Source of the DNA: Herbaspirillum autotrophicum
Lineage (GTDB): Bacteria; Pseudomonadota; Gammaproteobacteria; Burkholderiales; Burkholderiaceae_D
Length of the DNA stretch: 64,000 nt
Assembly (NCBI RefSeq): GCF_001189915.1
Contig: NZ_LFLS01000028.1
Location: 1 to 64,000, forward strand
Direction: 5' to 3'
Shown in pieces: positions 1 to 8,953 of the stretch. The notes under the pieces were generated by a model. It saw only the letters and a program-made list of their open reading frames with translations, searched no databases and was not told where the DNA came from. Each line of letters begins with the position of its first letter. The stretch's first letter is position 1. Made by a program: the position numbers and the translations under genes.

Positions 1-109
1 GGAACGGAGTGAGCTGCCTGCGCAGCTCACGGCGGGTCTCGAAGGGATTCGCGTACTCGCGAATCGGCGGCCCGCAGAATGTGGGCGAGCCCCTCGTGGC
101 CGTTGCCAA
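1..109. other. Hairpin-rich non-coding stretch at left edge
   Basis: I see no convincing gene here. Three perfect or near-perfect inverted repeats follow each other: 9-17 with 22-30 (9 bp), 46-53 with 58-65 (8 bp, 4-nt loop) and 70-75 with 81-86 (6 bp with one G-U). They are followed by the 15-bp hairpin at 110-143. The series could be the 3' part of a structured RNA, a 3' untranslated region of a gene outside the window, or a dispersed intergenic repeat. The window edge cuts it, so no choice can be made. Confidence 0.4.
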
Positions 110-143
110 AATACAAATGCCCGCTTGCGCGGGCATTTGTATT
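110..143. terminator. Probable bidirectional intrinsic terminator after fusA
   Basis: A perfect 15-bp stem (110-124 with 129-143) closes a TTGC loop. The core is GCCCGC/GCGGGC, flanked by an A-rich left arm and a U-rich right arm, which is the usual form of a terminator that works in both directions. It lies 27 bp beyond the fusA stop on the minus strand, where it continues into TTTT. Confidence 0.75.
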
Positions 144-170
144 CCAATCAGTTCTTGCAGTTCTCCAAGT

Positions 171-2279
171 CTAGCGGCTGCTCTTCGCACTACCAAGCTG
201 CTCCAGCACCTGACGCGGTGCTTCGGCGTAGTGCTTGAACTCCATCGTATAAGTTGCCCGGCCCTGGGTCAGAGAACGCAAGGACGTCGAGTAGCCAAAC
301 ATTTCCGCCAACGGTACTTCGGCACGGACCAGCTTGCCACCGCCGCCGGCAATATCTTCCATACCCTGCACCATGCCGCGCCGTGACGACAGATCGCCCA
401 TGACGTTGCCGGTGAAGTCTTCCGGGGTCTCCACCTCAACTTGCATCATTGGCTCCAGCAAAATCGGCTGAGCGCGTCGCATGCCTTCCTTGAACGCCAT
501 CGAGCCGGCAATCCGGAATGCATTTTCGTTCGAGTCGACATCGTGATACGAGCCGAAGGTCAGCGTCACCTTGACGTCCACCACCGGATAGCCAGCCAGT
601 ACCCCGGTTTTCAGTGTTTCCTGAATACCCTTGTCGACCGCCGGAATGAATTCGCGCGGAATGACACCGCCCTTGATGGCGTCCACGAATTCATACCCTT
701 TGCCGGAAGGCAACGGCTCCAGCTTCAGCACCACATGACCGAACTGCCCGCGTCCGCCGGATTGTTTGACGAACTTGCCTTCGACATCCTCCACCGTTTT
801 GCGAATCGCTTCCCGATAGGCCACCTGCGGTTTGCCGACGGTTGCTTCAACGTGAAACTCGCGCCGCATGCGATCCACCAGAATTTCCAGATGCAGCTCG
901 CCCATGCCGGAAATGATCGTCTGTCCCGACTCTTCATCGGTATGCACGCGGAAGGACGGATCTTCCTGCGCCAGACGATTGAGCGCAATGCCCATCTTTT
1001 CCTGATCGACCTTGGTCTTCGGTTCCACTGCCTGCGAAATCACCGGCTCCGGAAATACCATGCGTTCCAGAATGATGACGTGATCGGGATCCGTCAGCGT
1101 GTCGCCCGTGGTGACATCCTTGAGACCGACCGCCGCGGCGATATCGCCGGCATACACATCCTTGATTTCCTTGCGCTCATTGGCATGCATCTGGAGGATG
1201 CGGCCAAGCCGCTCCTTCTTGCCCTTGAGCGGGTTGTAAACCGTGTCACCGGAACTGATGACGCCCGAATACACGCGGAAGAAAATCAATTGGCCGACGA
1301 ACGGGTCGGTCATGATCTTGAAGGCCAGCGCCGAGAAATTTTCGTCATCGGATGGATGCCGCTCAATTTCCTGATCGTGTTCATCGTGACCTTTGATCGC
1401 CGGCACATCAACCGGCGACGGCAGATAGTCGATCACGGCATCCAGCATCGACTGCACGCCCTTGTTCTTGAACGCACTGCCGCACAACATCGGCACGATT
1501 TCATTGGCGATGGTGCGCACGCGCAAGCCATGCTTGATCTCAGCCTCGGTCAGCGGCGTGCCGTTCAGATACTTGTTGAGCAATTCTTCGCTGGCTTCGG
1601 CCGCCTGTTCGATCATCTTCTCGCGCCATTCGGTGGCGCTGGCCAGCAGCTCCGCCGGAATGTCGCGGTACTCGAACAATACGCCCTGGCTTTCTTCATC
1701 CCAGATGATTGCCTTCATCTTGACCAGATCGATCACGCCCTGGAAATGATCTTCGCTGCCGACCGGAATCTGCACCGGCACCGCCTTGCCTTTCAAGCGT
1801 TCGCTGATTTGTCGTTGCACGCGGAAGAAGTCGGCGCCGACGCGATCCATCTTGTTGACGAATGCCATGCGCGGCACGCCGTATTTATTGGCTTGACGCC
1901 ACACGGTTTCCGACTGCGGCTGAACGCCGCCGACGGCATCGTAGACCATGACCGCGCCATCGAGCACGCGCATGGAACGCTCGACTTCAATCGTGAAGTC
2001 GACGTGACCCGGGGTATCGATGATGTTGATGCGGTGTTCCGGATAGTCGCCGGCCATGCCTTTCCAGAAGGCAGTGGTGGCAGCCGAAGTGATCGTGATG
2101 CCGCGTTCCTGTTCCTGCTCCATCCAGTCCATGGTGGCAGCGCCGTTATGGACTTCGCCAAGTTTGTGATTGACACCGGTATAGAACAGGATGCGCTCGG
2201 TCGTCGTGGTTTTGCCAGCGTCGATATGGGCGCTGATGCCGATGTTCCGATAGTGCTCGATTCTGGTCTTGCGTGTCAT
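171..2279 (-). CDS. fusA: Elongation factor G (stand-alone copy)
   Basis: Translational GTPase that moves tRNA and mRNA through the ribosome and helps recycle it. The 702-residue product has the full EF-G layout: P-loop AHIDAGKTT at residues 17-25, DTPGH at 88-92 and NKMD at 142-145, followed by domains II to V. I chose the ATG at 2279 because it gives [15 protein letters not shown], the family's usual start, with AAAGGA 6 nt upstream; an in-frame ATG 36 nt further upstream has no such signal. The gene stands alone between a terminator and a TetR gene. The str-operon partners rpsL, rpsG and tuf are absent, so this may be a second EF-G copy, as found in several Burkholderiales. No active-site residue looks missing. 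Confidence 0.95.
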   Translation of the reverse strand: MTRKTRIEHYRNIGISAHIDAGKTTTTERILFYTGVNHKLGEVHNGAATMDWMEQEQERGITITSAATTAFWKGMAGDYPEHRINIIDTPGHVDFTIEVERSMRVLDGAVMVYDAVGGVQPQSETVWRQANKYGVPRMAFVNKMDRVGADFFRVQRQISERLKGKAVPVQIPVGSEDHFQGVIDLVKMKAIIWDEESQGVLFEYRDIPAELLASATEWREKMIEQAAEASEELLNKYLNGTPLTEAEIKHGLRVRTIANEIVPMLCGSAFKNKGVQSMLDAVIDYLPSPVDVPAIKGHDEHDQEIERHPSDDENFSALAFKIMTDPFVGQLIFFRVYSGVISSGDTVYNPLKGKKERLGRILQMHANERKEIKDVYAGDIAAAVGLKDVTTGDTLTDPDHVIILERMVFPEPVISQAVEPKTKVDQEKMGIALNRLAQEDPSFRVHTDEESGQTIISGMGELHLEILVDRMRREFHVEATVGKPQVAYREAIRKTVEDVEGKFVKQSGGRGQFGHVVLKLEPLPSGKGYEFVDAIKGGVIPREFIPAVDKGIQETLKTGVLAGYPVVDVKVTLTFGSYHDVDSNENAFRIAGSMAFKEGMRRAQPILLEPMMQVEVETPEDFTGNVMGDLSSRRGMVQGMEDIAGGGGKLVRAEVPLAEMFGYSTSLRSLTQGRATYTMEFKHYAEAPRQVLEQLGSAKSSR

Positions 2280-2436
2280 GGCGTTTCCTTTCATGCACTG
2301 CAGATGCGGCTGCAAGAATCATACGCCCGGACTTGCACCACCGGTGCGAAATCGCGCTGACGGCCACCGTATCCGAAAGTGGTGCGCCATCGTATGTCTT
2401 GTCGGCAAGATGTGCAGTGACTTGCCGGGGTTAATT

Positions 2437-2518
2437 ATGTAATGCGTGTTACATATTAATGATTTGCCAAATTCACTGTCAAGACAATTTTGTAACTCAA
2501 GTTAAATTAAGCTACACT
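2437..2518 (+). promoter_or_regulatory. Promoter and two palindromes before the TetR gene
   Basis: TTGTAA (2490-2495), a 17-bp spacer and TACACT (2513-2518) form a plausible sigma-70 promoter for the gene starting at 2563. The palindrome TAACT-CA-AGTTA (2493-2504) sits inside the -35/spacer region. A second one, ATGTAA-N6-TTACAT, lies at 2437-2454. Both are AT-rich islands in GC-rich DNA and are candidate operators for autorepression by the TetR-type product. That last step is inference. Confidence 0.45.
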
Positions 2519-2562
2519 GAACCCATTCCAGCAGCAAAGTGACAACACAAGGAGCAGCGATC

Positions 2563-3219
2563 ATGCAGACCAGAGGACGGCCACGCAGTTTTGACCGGGA
2601 GCAGGCATTACACGTGGCCATGCAAGTATTTTGGAACAAAGGGTATGAAGGCACCACCATGGCCGACCTGACGGCCGCCATCGGCGTCAAGGCGCCGAGC
2701 CTGTATGCCGCGTTCGGCGACAAGAACGCCTTGTTCAGAGAAGCGGTGGATTGCTACGCTGCCACTGCCGGTGCAGCGCCGCTGGCAGCGCTCAAGGGCG
2801 GTCAGGGGATTCGGGCCGACCTCAGCAATATGCTGCGCGCCAGTGTCGCCATGTTTGACGATCCGGCCAATGGCAAAGGTTGCATGGTGGTCATGTCAGC
2901 CATCAATTGCGCACCGGAAAATCTGGCGCACAGCGATGAGCTGACGATCCGGCGGCAAAAGAAACGGACCGAGCTGGAAAAGAGACTGGCGCAGGCGCAA
3001 GAGCAAAACGAATTGCGCGCGGACGCTGATATCAAAGGCTTGAGTGATTTTTATATCGGGGTGTTGCATGGTTTGTCACTCGGTTCACGCGATGGCGTGT
3101 CGAGCGAACGCATGTACAAGATCATCGACTATGCGATGCAAGTGCTGGATGCGGAGATGCGGCCGGCGTCTGCGAATCGGGAAACCACAACTTTTCCTGA
3201 TTCGCAGAGCAAGGCTTGA
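2563..3219 (+). CDS. TetR/AcrR-family transcriptional regulator
   Basis: DNA-binding repressor of the TetR type, 218 residues. The N-terminal helix-turn-helix domain (about residues 3-55) is clear: RGRPRSFD, then GYEGTTMADLTAAIGV and SLYAAFGDKNALF, which match the family's recognition helix region. The C-terminal ligand-binding half has no residue pattern that tells the ligand. The ATG at 2563 is preferred over the upstream GTG at 2539 because AAGGAG (2549-2554) lies 8 nt before it. The neighbours are fusA (divergent) and rdgC (convergent), so the target is not obvious. Palindromes in its own promoter suggest self-regulation. Confidence 0.88.
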   Translation: MQTRGRPRSFDREQALHVAMQVFWNKGYEGTTMADLTAAIGVKAPSLYAAFGDKNALFREAVDCYAATAGAAPLAALKGGQGIRADLSNMLRASVAMFDDPANGKGCMVVMSAINCAPENLAHSDELTIRRQKKRTELEKRLAQAQEQNELRADADIKGLSDFYIGVLHGLSLGSRDGVSSERMYKIIDYAMQVLDAEMRPASANRETTTFPDSQSKA

Positions 3220-3243
3220 TGCGATGCCGGCGGGTGCCGGCGA

Positions 3244-4170
3244 TCAGGCTGCCAGCGCGGTGCTGCCGTCGTTTTCCTTCAACTGGCCGCCGAGCGCTTC
3301 AATCAGGTCGGCCAGCAGCTTGCTGACTTCACCGGTCATCAGCATGAAGTCGCCGTCGAAACGCTCGTCATCGTTCTTGGAGGTGACGTCCGAATCTTCC
3401 TTCAATACATCGAGTGGCGAGATGCGCTTGATCGACAGGTTTTCCGTCAGTACGAAGGAAATCTTGTCATTCCATGTCATCGCCAGCCGCGTGCATTGCT
3501 TGCCGGATTCGATATGGCGGCGGACATCTTCCGGCTCCAATGTATGGCGCACATAACGCACGGTGGCCTTGCTTTCGCCGGTGGCGCGCAATTCGGTATC
3601 CTGATCGACAGTAAAGCCGCTCGGTGCTTCATCGGCGGCCAGCCAGTCAGTCATCGAAGCCAGTGGCGAGCGCACGGTGCGCAGTGTTTCCAGAGGGAAT
3701 TTCGGAATGGCCTTGAGCAACAGCTTCAAGACTTCTTCGGCCTTGCCCGGACTGCCGGCATCGACAATCAGCCAGCCATTGACCGGATCGATCCAGGTCC
3801 AGGTGCTGCGCACGATGCTGAACGCGCGCGGCAGCAATTCATCCGTGACCTGTTCCTTCAATTCCTTGGTTTGCTTGCGTCCGGGCGGGAAGCCTTGTTG
3901 CTCTTCCATTTCCACGGCACGCGCCTTGGTGACCTGATTGATCACGGTGGCGGGCAACAGTTTTTTCTCGGTGCTCAGTTGCAACAGGAATTGGCGGTTG
4001 ACGGTGTGCACCAGGCGTTCATTGCCGCGTGGCGAAATCCAGCCTTGGGTTTGCATGTCCAGACTGGAGCAGGGCGCGAATGCTTGCGATGCGAGGTGCT
4101 CTTCGAGTTGATCGGCAGTGATGGCCCACGGTGCGGGGAGACGGTAAATCTGAAGGTTCTTGAACCACAT
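3244..4170 (-). CDS. rdgC: Recombination-associated protein RdgC
   Basis: RdgC forms a ring around DNA and limits RecA filament formation. The 308-residue product matches the family along its whole length, beginning [11 protein letters not shown] and with the typical [21 protein letters not shown] and [19 protein letters not shown] blocks. The start at 4170 gives this conserved N-terminus; an upstream ATG at 4212 adds 14 residues foreign to the family. It is 90 bp downstream of dinB on the same strand with no clear terminator between them, so it may share dinB's LexA-controlled transcript. Its tail faces the TetR gene, 24 bp away. Confidence 0.93.
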   Translation of the reverse strand: MWFKNLQIYRLPAPWAITADQLEEHLASQAFAPCSSLDMQTQGWISPRGNERLVHTVNRQFLLQLSTEKKLLPATVINQVTKARAVEMEEQQGFPPGRKQTKELKEQVTDELLPRAFSIVRSTWTWIDPVNGWLIVDAGSPGKAEEVLKLLLKAIPKFPLETLRTVRSPLASMTDWLAADEAPSGFTVDQDTELRATGESKATVRYVRHTLEPEDVRRHIESGKQCTRLAMTWNDKISFVLTENLSIKRISPLDVLKEDSDVTSKNDDERFDGDFMLMTGEVSKLLADLIEALGGQLKENDGSTALAA

Positions 4171-4260
4171 GGCAGTCGGGGGCAAAAGGGAGCATTCTAC
4201 ACGCAGCGGCAAGCACTGTTAAGAATGGCAGTGGATGGGAAATGTTTAGGCGGGAACAGA

Positions 4261-5418
4261 TCAATCATTTTGAAACAGATCGCCCTGCATCAATGCCGGA
4301 CGATCTGTTGCCGGCTCTTTTTTGGAGAGTGCACTCGCGCGCACACCGAGCAAACGCAAGCGCCGGTCAAGCGTGATGCGGCGCAGGCATTCGCCGGCGG
4401 CACGTCGTATCACGGCGGCATCATCGGTGGCGGCGGTCAGTGTCAGATCGCGTGTCACGGTCCGGAAATCGGCGAAGCGCAACTTGATGCCGACGGTAGC
4501 GCCGAGATAACCCTTGCGCTGCAAGTCGCCGGCCAGGCGGGTACACAGGCTGGTAAAAATATCGGTCAGTTCATTGCGATCACTCTTGGCGTGCAAATCA
4601 CGTTCGAAGGTTGATTCGCGGCTGATCGATTTCGGTTCGGAACTGGTGACCACCGGCCGGTTGTCTTCACCATTGGCGGCACGCAACAACCATTCGCTGT
4701 AGGTACGGCCGAAATTTTCCTGCAACAGCGCCGGATCGGCCTTGGCCAGATCGGCTATCGAATGCAGGCCCATCACTGCCAGCTTCTCGACTGCCTTGGG
4801 GCCGATGCCATTGATTTTCTTGACGGACAAAGGCCAGATGCGGGTGGCGATATCGTCCCGCGTCAGCAAGGTGATGCCATTCGGCTTGTCGAGCTCGGAA
4901 CAGATTTTGGCCAGCAACTTGTTGGGCGCGATGCCGATGGAACAGGTCAGGCCGGTGGCAGCGTTGACGGCGTCCTTGATGCGTTGCGCCAGCGTGCGGA
5001 TGTCGTCATCGATGTCGCTGAGGTCAATGTAGATTTCATCGATACCGCGATCTTCAATCAGCGGTGCGAGTTCGGCGACAGCATTTTTGAACAGGCGCGA
5101 ATGACGGCGATAGGCATCGAAATCGGTGGGCAGCAGAATCGCATCGGGACTCAGCCTGGCTGCCTTCATCATGCCCATGCCGGAAAAGACACCGAGCGCG
5201 CGCGCTTCGTAGGTGGAGGTAGTGACGACGCCGCGGCCGACATAATCGCGTAGCTTGAAATAACGCAAGCTGCCGTCGGCTTGCACTTCAGGATGATGTT
5301 TGCTGCCGCCGCCGACCACTACGGGATACCCGCGCAATTCGGGATAGCGCAGCAATTCAACTGAAGCATAAAACGCATCCATGTCCAGATGGGCGATGCG
5401 GCGGACCGGCGAAAGCAT
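4261..5418 (-). CDS. dinB: DNA polymerase IV (Y-family, SOS-type)
   Basis: Error-prone translesion polymerase, 385 residues. Visible are the palm motif HLDMDAFYASVE with the first catalytic Asp, the motif DRGIDEIYIDLS with the second Asp-Glu pair, the SIGIAPNKLLAKICSE block, helix-hairpin-helix KKINGIGPKAVEKL, and a little-finger domain. The C-terminal QGDLF is a beta-clamp binding motif. The start at 5418 (MLSPVRRIAHLDMD) fits the family; an in-frame ATG at 5490 would place the LexA box inside the gene. The box at 5463-5478 points to SOS induction. rdgC follows 90 bp downstream. Confidence 0.95.
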   Translation of the reverse strand: MLSPVRRIAHLDMDAFYASVELLRYPELRGYPVVVGGGSKHHPEVQADGSLRYFKLRDYVGRGVVTTSTYEARALGVFSGMGMMKAARLSPDAILLPTDFDAYRRHSRLFKNAVAELAPLIEDRGIDEIYIDLSDIDDDIRTLAQRIKDAVNAATGLTCSIGIAPNKLLAKICSELDKPNGITLLTRDDIATRIWPLSVKKINGIGPKAVEKLAVMGLHSIADLAKADPALLQENFGRTYSEWLLRAANGEDNRPVVTSSEPKSISRESTFERDLHAKSDRNELTDIFTSLCTRLAGDLQRKGYLGATVGIKLRFADFRTVTRDLTLTAATDDAAVIRRAAGECLRRITLDRRLRLLGVRASALSKKEPATDRPALMQGDLFQND

Positions 5419-5460
5419 GAAGTCAAGTCGTGGAATGTTGATGAGGCTGTAGCATACCAC

Positions 5461-5480
5461 CACTGTATGAAAACACAGTG
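5461..5480 (-). promoter_or_regulatory. LexA box (SOS operator) of dinB
   Basis: CTGT-N8-ACAG at 5463-5478 is the exact gammaproteobacterial/betaproteobacterial LexA half-site layout, extended to CACTGT/ACAGTG over 5461-5480. It lies 43 bp upstream of the dinB start codon. LexA would repress dinB here until DNA damage. Confidence 0.85.
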
Positions 5481-5521
5481 ATAAAACCACGCCATTTCAG
5501 CCATTGACCGTGCCGCACGTC

Positions 5522-5731
5522 TCAATAATGCGGCGGTCTTTCATTTTCGATATTGCGTTCGGCGCTGCTGCCGTCGCCTTCCTTGAGACGGCGCGCCAGC
5601 GCCAGCAGCAAACCTTCCAGTTCATCGATTTTCTTTTGCTGGCGGTAGACGGTCTGGTTCAGGGTCTCGACCGTGTCTTCCTGGCGCGTCAGTTTCACTT
5701 CGATGTCGATCAGACGTTCTTCCATACTCAT
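5522..5731 (-). CDS. slyX: SlyX family protein
   Basis: Small coiled-coil protein of 69 residues and unknown biochemical role. MEERLIDIEVKLTRQEDTVETL followed by a heptad-rich helix, a LLLALARRL stretch and a C-terminal RPPHY end are typical of SlyX. The start at 5731 overlaps the stop of the upstream flavoprotein gene (ATGA), which shows translational coupling. A longer reading from 5860 only reads through that gene in another frame. Confidence 0.85.
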   Translation of the reverse strand: MSMEERLIDIEVKLTRQEDTVETLNQTVYRQQKKIDELEGLLLALARRLKEGDGSSAERNIENERPPHY

Positions 5732-6996
5732 GATGCGGATTCCTTGTTGGTTGCCAGCCATTGCGACACGCCGCCGGCAGCGGCGCGTCCGCTGGCGAAG
5801 CAGGCTGTCAGCAGATAGCCGCCGGTAGGGGCTTCCCAGTCCAGCATTTCGCCGGCGCAAAATACGCCGGGCAATTGGTGCAGCATCAGATCATGCGTCA
5901 GTGCTTCGAACGGTACGCCACCGGCGCTGCTGATGGCTTCGTCGATGGGGCGCACGGCGCTCAGCGTCAACGGCAAGGCCTTGATGGCGCGCGCCAGGGC
6001 AGCGTTGTCGCCGAAGGTGGCGGCGTCGGTGCATTCCCGTAGCAGGCCGGCTTTGACGCCGGCCAGTTTGAGCCGGCTTTGCAGATGACTGGACATCGAG
6101 CGCGAACCGCGTGGATGCGACAGTTCCTGTTGTACCCGGTCCAGACTCCAGTCGGGTAGCAGATCGAGATAGAGCACGGCTTTGCCGTCGGCTTCAATGG
6201 CATCGCGCAGTGGCGCTGACAAGGCATAAATCAGACTGCCTTCAATGCCGCCGGCGGTGATGACGAATTCGCCGCGACGTGCGGCACCGCCGGCGGTGTG
6301 GGCACTGATCGATTTCAGCGGTTGGCCGGCGAACCGGCTGCTGAAGTGTTCGCTCCACGGCAAGGTAAAACCGCAATTGGCGGGACGCAGCGGCGCAATC
6401 GGAATGCCGTGTGCCGCCAGCAATGCGGTCCAGCGGCCATCGGAACCGAGCCGCGCCCAGCTGCCGCCACCGAGCGCCAGTAGCAAGGCTTGCGGTTGGC
6501 GGATGACAGGACCATCCGGGGTGTCGAATTGCACGGCGCCGTCCGCATTCCAGCCGCACCATCGATGCCGCATATGAAAGCGTACCCCGGCTTCGCGCAA
6601 GCGATGCAGCCAGGCGCGCAACAGCGGCGCGGCTTTCATGTCGGTCGGGAACACGCGTCCTGAGGAACCGACGAAGGTGGCGATGCCGAGTTCATGGATC
6701 CAGGCACGCAAGGCATCGGCATCAAAGCCGTCCAGCAGTCTGGAAATGTCTTGCTGGCGTTGGCCGTAGCGTGTGCGGAATTGTTCGCTGGCTTCGGCAT
6801 GCGTGATGTTCATGCCGCCTTTGCCGGCCAGCAGAAATTTGCGGCCGACTGATGGCATGGCGTCGTACAGATCGACGGCGATGCCCTGTTGCGACAATAC
6901 TTCTGCCGCCATCAAACCGGTCGGACCACCGCCGATGATGGCCACCTGTGGTGGCCGGGCGACCGGCGACGCCGGATCAGTGGCGGTGCGGGGCAC
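5728..6996 (-). CDS. YhiN/HI0933-type NAD(P)/FAD-dependent oxidoreductase
   Basis: Flavoprotein of 422 residues in the HI0933/YhiN family (BaiN-like aminoacetone-type oxidoreductases); its natural substrate is not known. An N-terminal Rossmann motif VAIIGGGPTGLMAAEVL binds FAD. Further family hallmarks are GRKFLLAGKGGMNITHAE, SGRVFPTDMKA, the ALGGGSWARLGSDG block and the C-terminal FCAGEMLDWEAPTGGYLL motif. The start overlaps the end of the ABC permease gene by 20 bp and the stop overlaps the slyX start by 4 bp, so the three genes are probably one transcript. Confidence 0.88.
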   Translation of the reverse strand: MPRTATDPASPVARPPQVAIIGGGPTGLMAAEVLSQQGIAVDLYDAMPSVGRKFLLAGKGGMNITHAEASEQFRTRYGQRQQDISRLLDGFDADALRAWIHELGIATFVGSSGRVFPTDMKAAPLLRAWLHRLREAGVRFHMRHRWCGWNADGAVQFDTPDGPVIRQPQALLLALGGGSWARLGSDGRWTALLAAHGIPIAPLRPANCGFTLPWSEHFSSRFAGQPLKSISAHTAGGAARRGEFVITAGGIEGSLIYALSAPLRDAIEADGKAVLYLDLLPDWSLDRVQQELSHPRGSRSMSSHLQSRLKLAGVKAGLLRECTDAATFGDNAALARAIKALPLTLSAVRPIDEAISSAGGVPFEALTHDLMLHQLPGVFCAGEMLDWEAPTGGYLLTACFASGRAAAGGVSQWLATNKESAS

Positions 6997-7720
6997 TGTA
7001 TTTCTTTTCCAGCTTGCTGACCAGCAACGCCAGGCAAATGGTCATTGAAAAATACACCACGGAAATCGTGATATACGGTTCCCAGTAGCGCGAATAACTG
7101 CCGGCCACGGTGCGCGCGGCATAGGCCAGTTCGGCCAGACCGATGGTGGAGACCAGCGAGGAATCCTTGAGCAGGGTGATGGCTTCATTACCGAGCGGCG
7201 GCAGCATGCGGCGAAACGCTTGCGGCAACACCACATAGCGCATAGTCAGCCGGTAACCCATGCCGAGACTGGACGCGGCGTAAGTCTGACCGCGATCAAT
7301 CGACTGGATGCCGGCGCGGAAGATTTCCGAAATGTAGGCGCCGGCATTGAGTGACAGCGCCACGATACCGGAGATGAAGGCGCCGTAGTCTTGCTTGATC
7401 GAGCGCGCCAGTTCACCGGAAATCAGCAAGCCGCCGTCCTGATGGATCAGGACCGGCATGACTGCAAAGTGGATCAGCAGGATTTGCACGAACAGCGGCG
7501 TACCGCGAAAAAAGGCGACGTAAAACGCGGTCAGCCAGCGGCACAGCTTCAAAGGATATTTCCATGGCCCGTGCTTGACCTCGGCCAGCCGCAACATGCC
7601 CAGAAGCAGGCCCAGTATCGTGCCGATGACGATACTGATCACGGCCACCCGCAGCGTCATGAAAAAGCCTTTGACGAACAGCGGCGCGTAGCCTTCTATG
7701 ATGCTCCAGCGGAAATCCAT
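6977..7720 (-). CDS. Polar amino-acid ABC transporter permease
   Basis: Inner-membrane permease of the HisMQ/ArtMQ type, 247 residues. Several hydrophobic helices are clear, as is the conserved loop EAITLLKDSSLVSTIGLAEL that contacts the ATPase. The start at 7720 (MDFRWSIIEGYAPLF) fits the family. An ATG at 7774 would extend it, but that stretch contains a strong hairpin (7752-7773) that looks like mRNA leader. No clear Shine-Dalgarno sequence precedes either start. The receptor gene lies upstream, 150 bp away. No ATPase gene is present nearby, so the complex must borrow one encoded elsewhere. Confidence 0.88.
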   Translation of the reverse strand: MDFRWSIIEGYAPLFVKGFFMTLRVAVISIVIGTILGLLLGMLRLAEVKHGPWKYPLKLCRWLTAFYVAFFRGTPLFVQILLIHFAVMPVLIHQDGGLLISGELARSIKQDYGAFISGIVALSLNAGAYISEIFRAGIQSIDRGQTYAASSLGMGYRLTMRYVVLPQAFRRMLPPLGNEAITLLKDSSLVSTIGLAELAYAARTVAGSYSRYWEPYITISVVYFSMTICLALLVSKLEKKYSAPHRH

Positions 7721-7870
7721 GTTGAAAGAAAGGTAGTTGAAAGTGAAAATGCGCAGGCGGGTGCGCCTGCGCATTCGAATCCATCAGCGATGCGCCGGAA
7801 TTATACCGTAGCGCTGCCTGCCGCCGTCCGCGCCGTAACGCTGGCCCGGATGCCGGCGGCCCGGCGGAAA

Positions 7871-8671
7871 TTACTTCTTGTCGCTGCCGAAGTACTGTTC
7901 GCTGATCTTGGCAAAGCTGCCGTCGGCCTTCATGTCGGCCAGACCCTTGTTGATCTTGTTCAGCAACTCGGTATTGCCCTTGCGCACGGCAATGCCGTAA
8001 TACTCTTTCGGGAAACCGGCATCGGCGACGGTGCGCAGCTTGCTGGAAGGGTTGTTGGTAATGTAATTGCGGACCACTGCATCATCGGCCACCACGGCAT
8101 CAACGCCGCCGCCTTCGAGTTCCTTCAGCGCCAGCGGCGTGGAGTCGAGGCGCTTGATGTTGGGATTGTTCTTGCCCAGCAGTTGCTGCACGATCTCATC
8201 GCCGGAAGTGGCGCTCTGGACGCCGACTTTCAGGGGCTTGAGATCGTCGAACTTCTGAACTTTGGTATCGCTGCCGGCGACGGCGATCAGTTGTGTCGCT
8301 TCAAAATAAGGCGCAGAAAAATCGACTGTCTGCTTGCGCTCGTCAGTAATCGTGATGGCGGAAATCAGCAGATCACGGTCGCCCTGGGCGAGGAAGTTGA
8401 AGAAGCCTTCGAACGGGGTCGGGATGAATTTGACTTCGATGCCGATTTTTTGGGCCAGTGCTTTCATGACGTCGATGTCGAAACCGACCACGTCTTTTTG
8501 TTCATTCTCCGAAGAAAACGGCGCATAGGCCGATTCCACGCCAACCAGATAAACCGATGGTTTGGCCGGGGTGGCGTCGGCAGCCGCTTCTTTCTTGCCG
8601 CACGCCGACAAACTCAATAAGCCGATCAGCAAGGCCGCCATCGGGGTGTATCGCTTGAAAAATTGATTCAT
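7871..8671 (-). CDS. Amino-acid ABC transporter substrate-binding lipoprotein
   Basis: Periplasmic receptor of the SBP_bac_3 family (Arg/Lys/His/Gln-type ligands), 266 residues. A lipoprotein signal ending LSLSACG marks lipidation at Cys24. Family motifs include YAPFSS, VVGFDIDVMKALAQKIG, FEGFFNFLAQGDRDLLISAITIT and YYGIAVRKGNTELLNKINKGL. The ATG at 8671 is chosen; an ATG 6 nt upstream is equally possible. The permease gene follows downstream. The ligand class is inferred from the family only. Confidence 0.88.
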   Translation of the reverse strand: MNQFFKRYTPMAALLIGLLSLSACGKKEAAADATPAKPSVYLVGVESAYAPFSSENEQKDVVGFDIDVMKALAQKIGIEVKFIPTPFEGFFNFLAQGDRDLLISAITITDERKQTVDFSAPYFEATQLIAVAGSDTKVQKFDDLKPLKVGVQSATSGDEIVQQLLGKNNPNIKRLDSTPLALKELEGGGVDAVVADDAVVRNYITNNPSSKLRTVADAGFPKEYYGIAVRKGNTELLNKINKGLADMKADGSFAKISEQYFGSDKK

Positions 8672-8953
8672 TGCCATCTTTCTGAAAAATAAAATAGCCA
8701 CACCCGGTTCCGGTTCAGTGTTGCTGAGGTTGCTTGCTGCAATGCCGTGGCGGGTTGCAGCCAGTGCGCGGCAGCCGGGTTGGCGCAGGCGTGATTGTAA
8801 ACGCTTGCCGCAATTGCTTGCGAAATAAGCACGCTGTATGTGGGGGAAATGTTGTATTCAGACGCCGGGCGATGGCTGAAATGCTGCCCGACGGCAATCA
8901 TGCAAAATCAGATGCCGGCGGCGCTGCCCGTTGCAGGCAGCGCCGGTGAGCGA
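8672..8953. other. Intergenic region with terminator-like hairpin
   Basis: This 282-bp gap lies between two minus-strand genes. A strong stem GGCGCTGCC/GGCAGCGCC (8920-8928 with 8936-8944) follows the esterase stop by about 10 bp on the minus strand. An ATTTTG tract comes only about 13 nt later, so it is at best a weak intrinsic terminator. The rest should carry the promoter of the receptor gene, but I see no convincing -35/-10 pair. Confidence 0.45.

Noticed and set aside
441..2360. Long open frame (639 codons) on the plus strand across fusA
   Set aside because: It mirrors a certain EF-G gene. The translation is His/Arg-rich with no family features and no ribosome-binding site, a usual effect of GC-rich codon bias.
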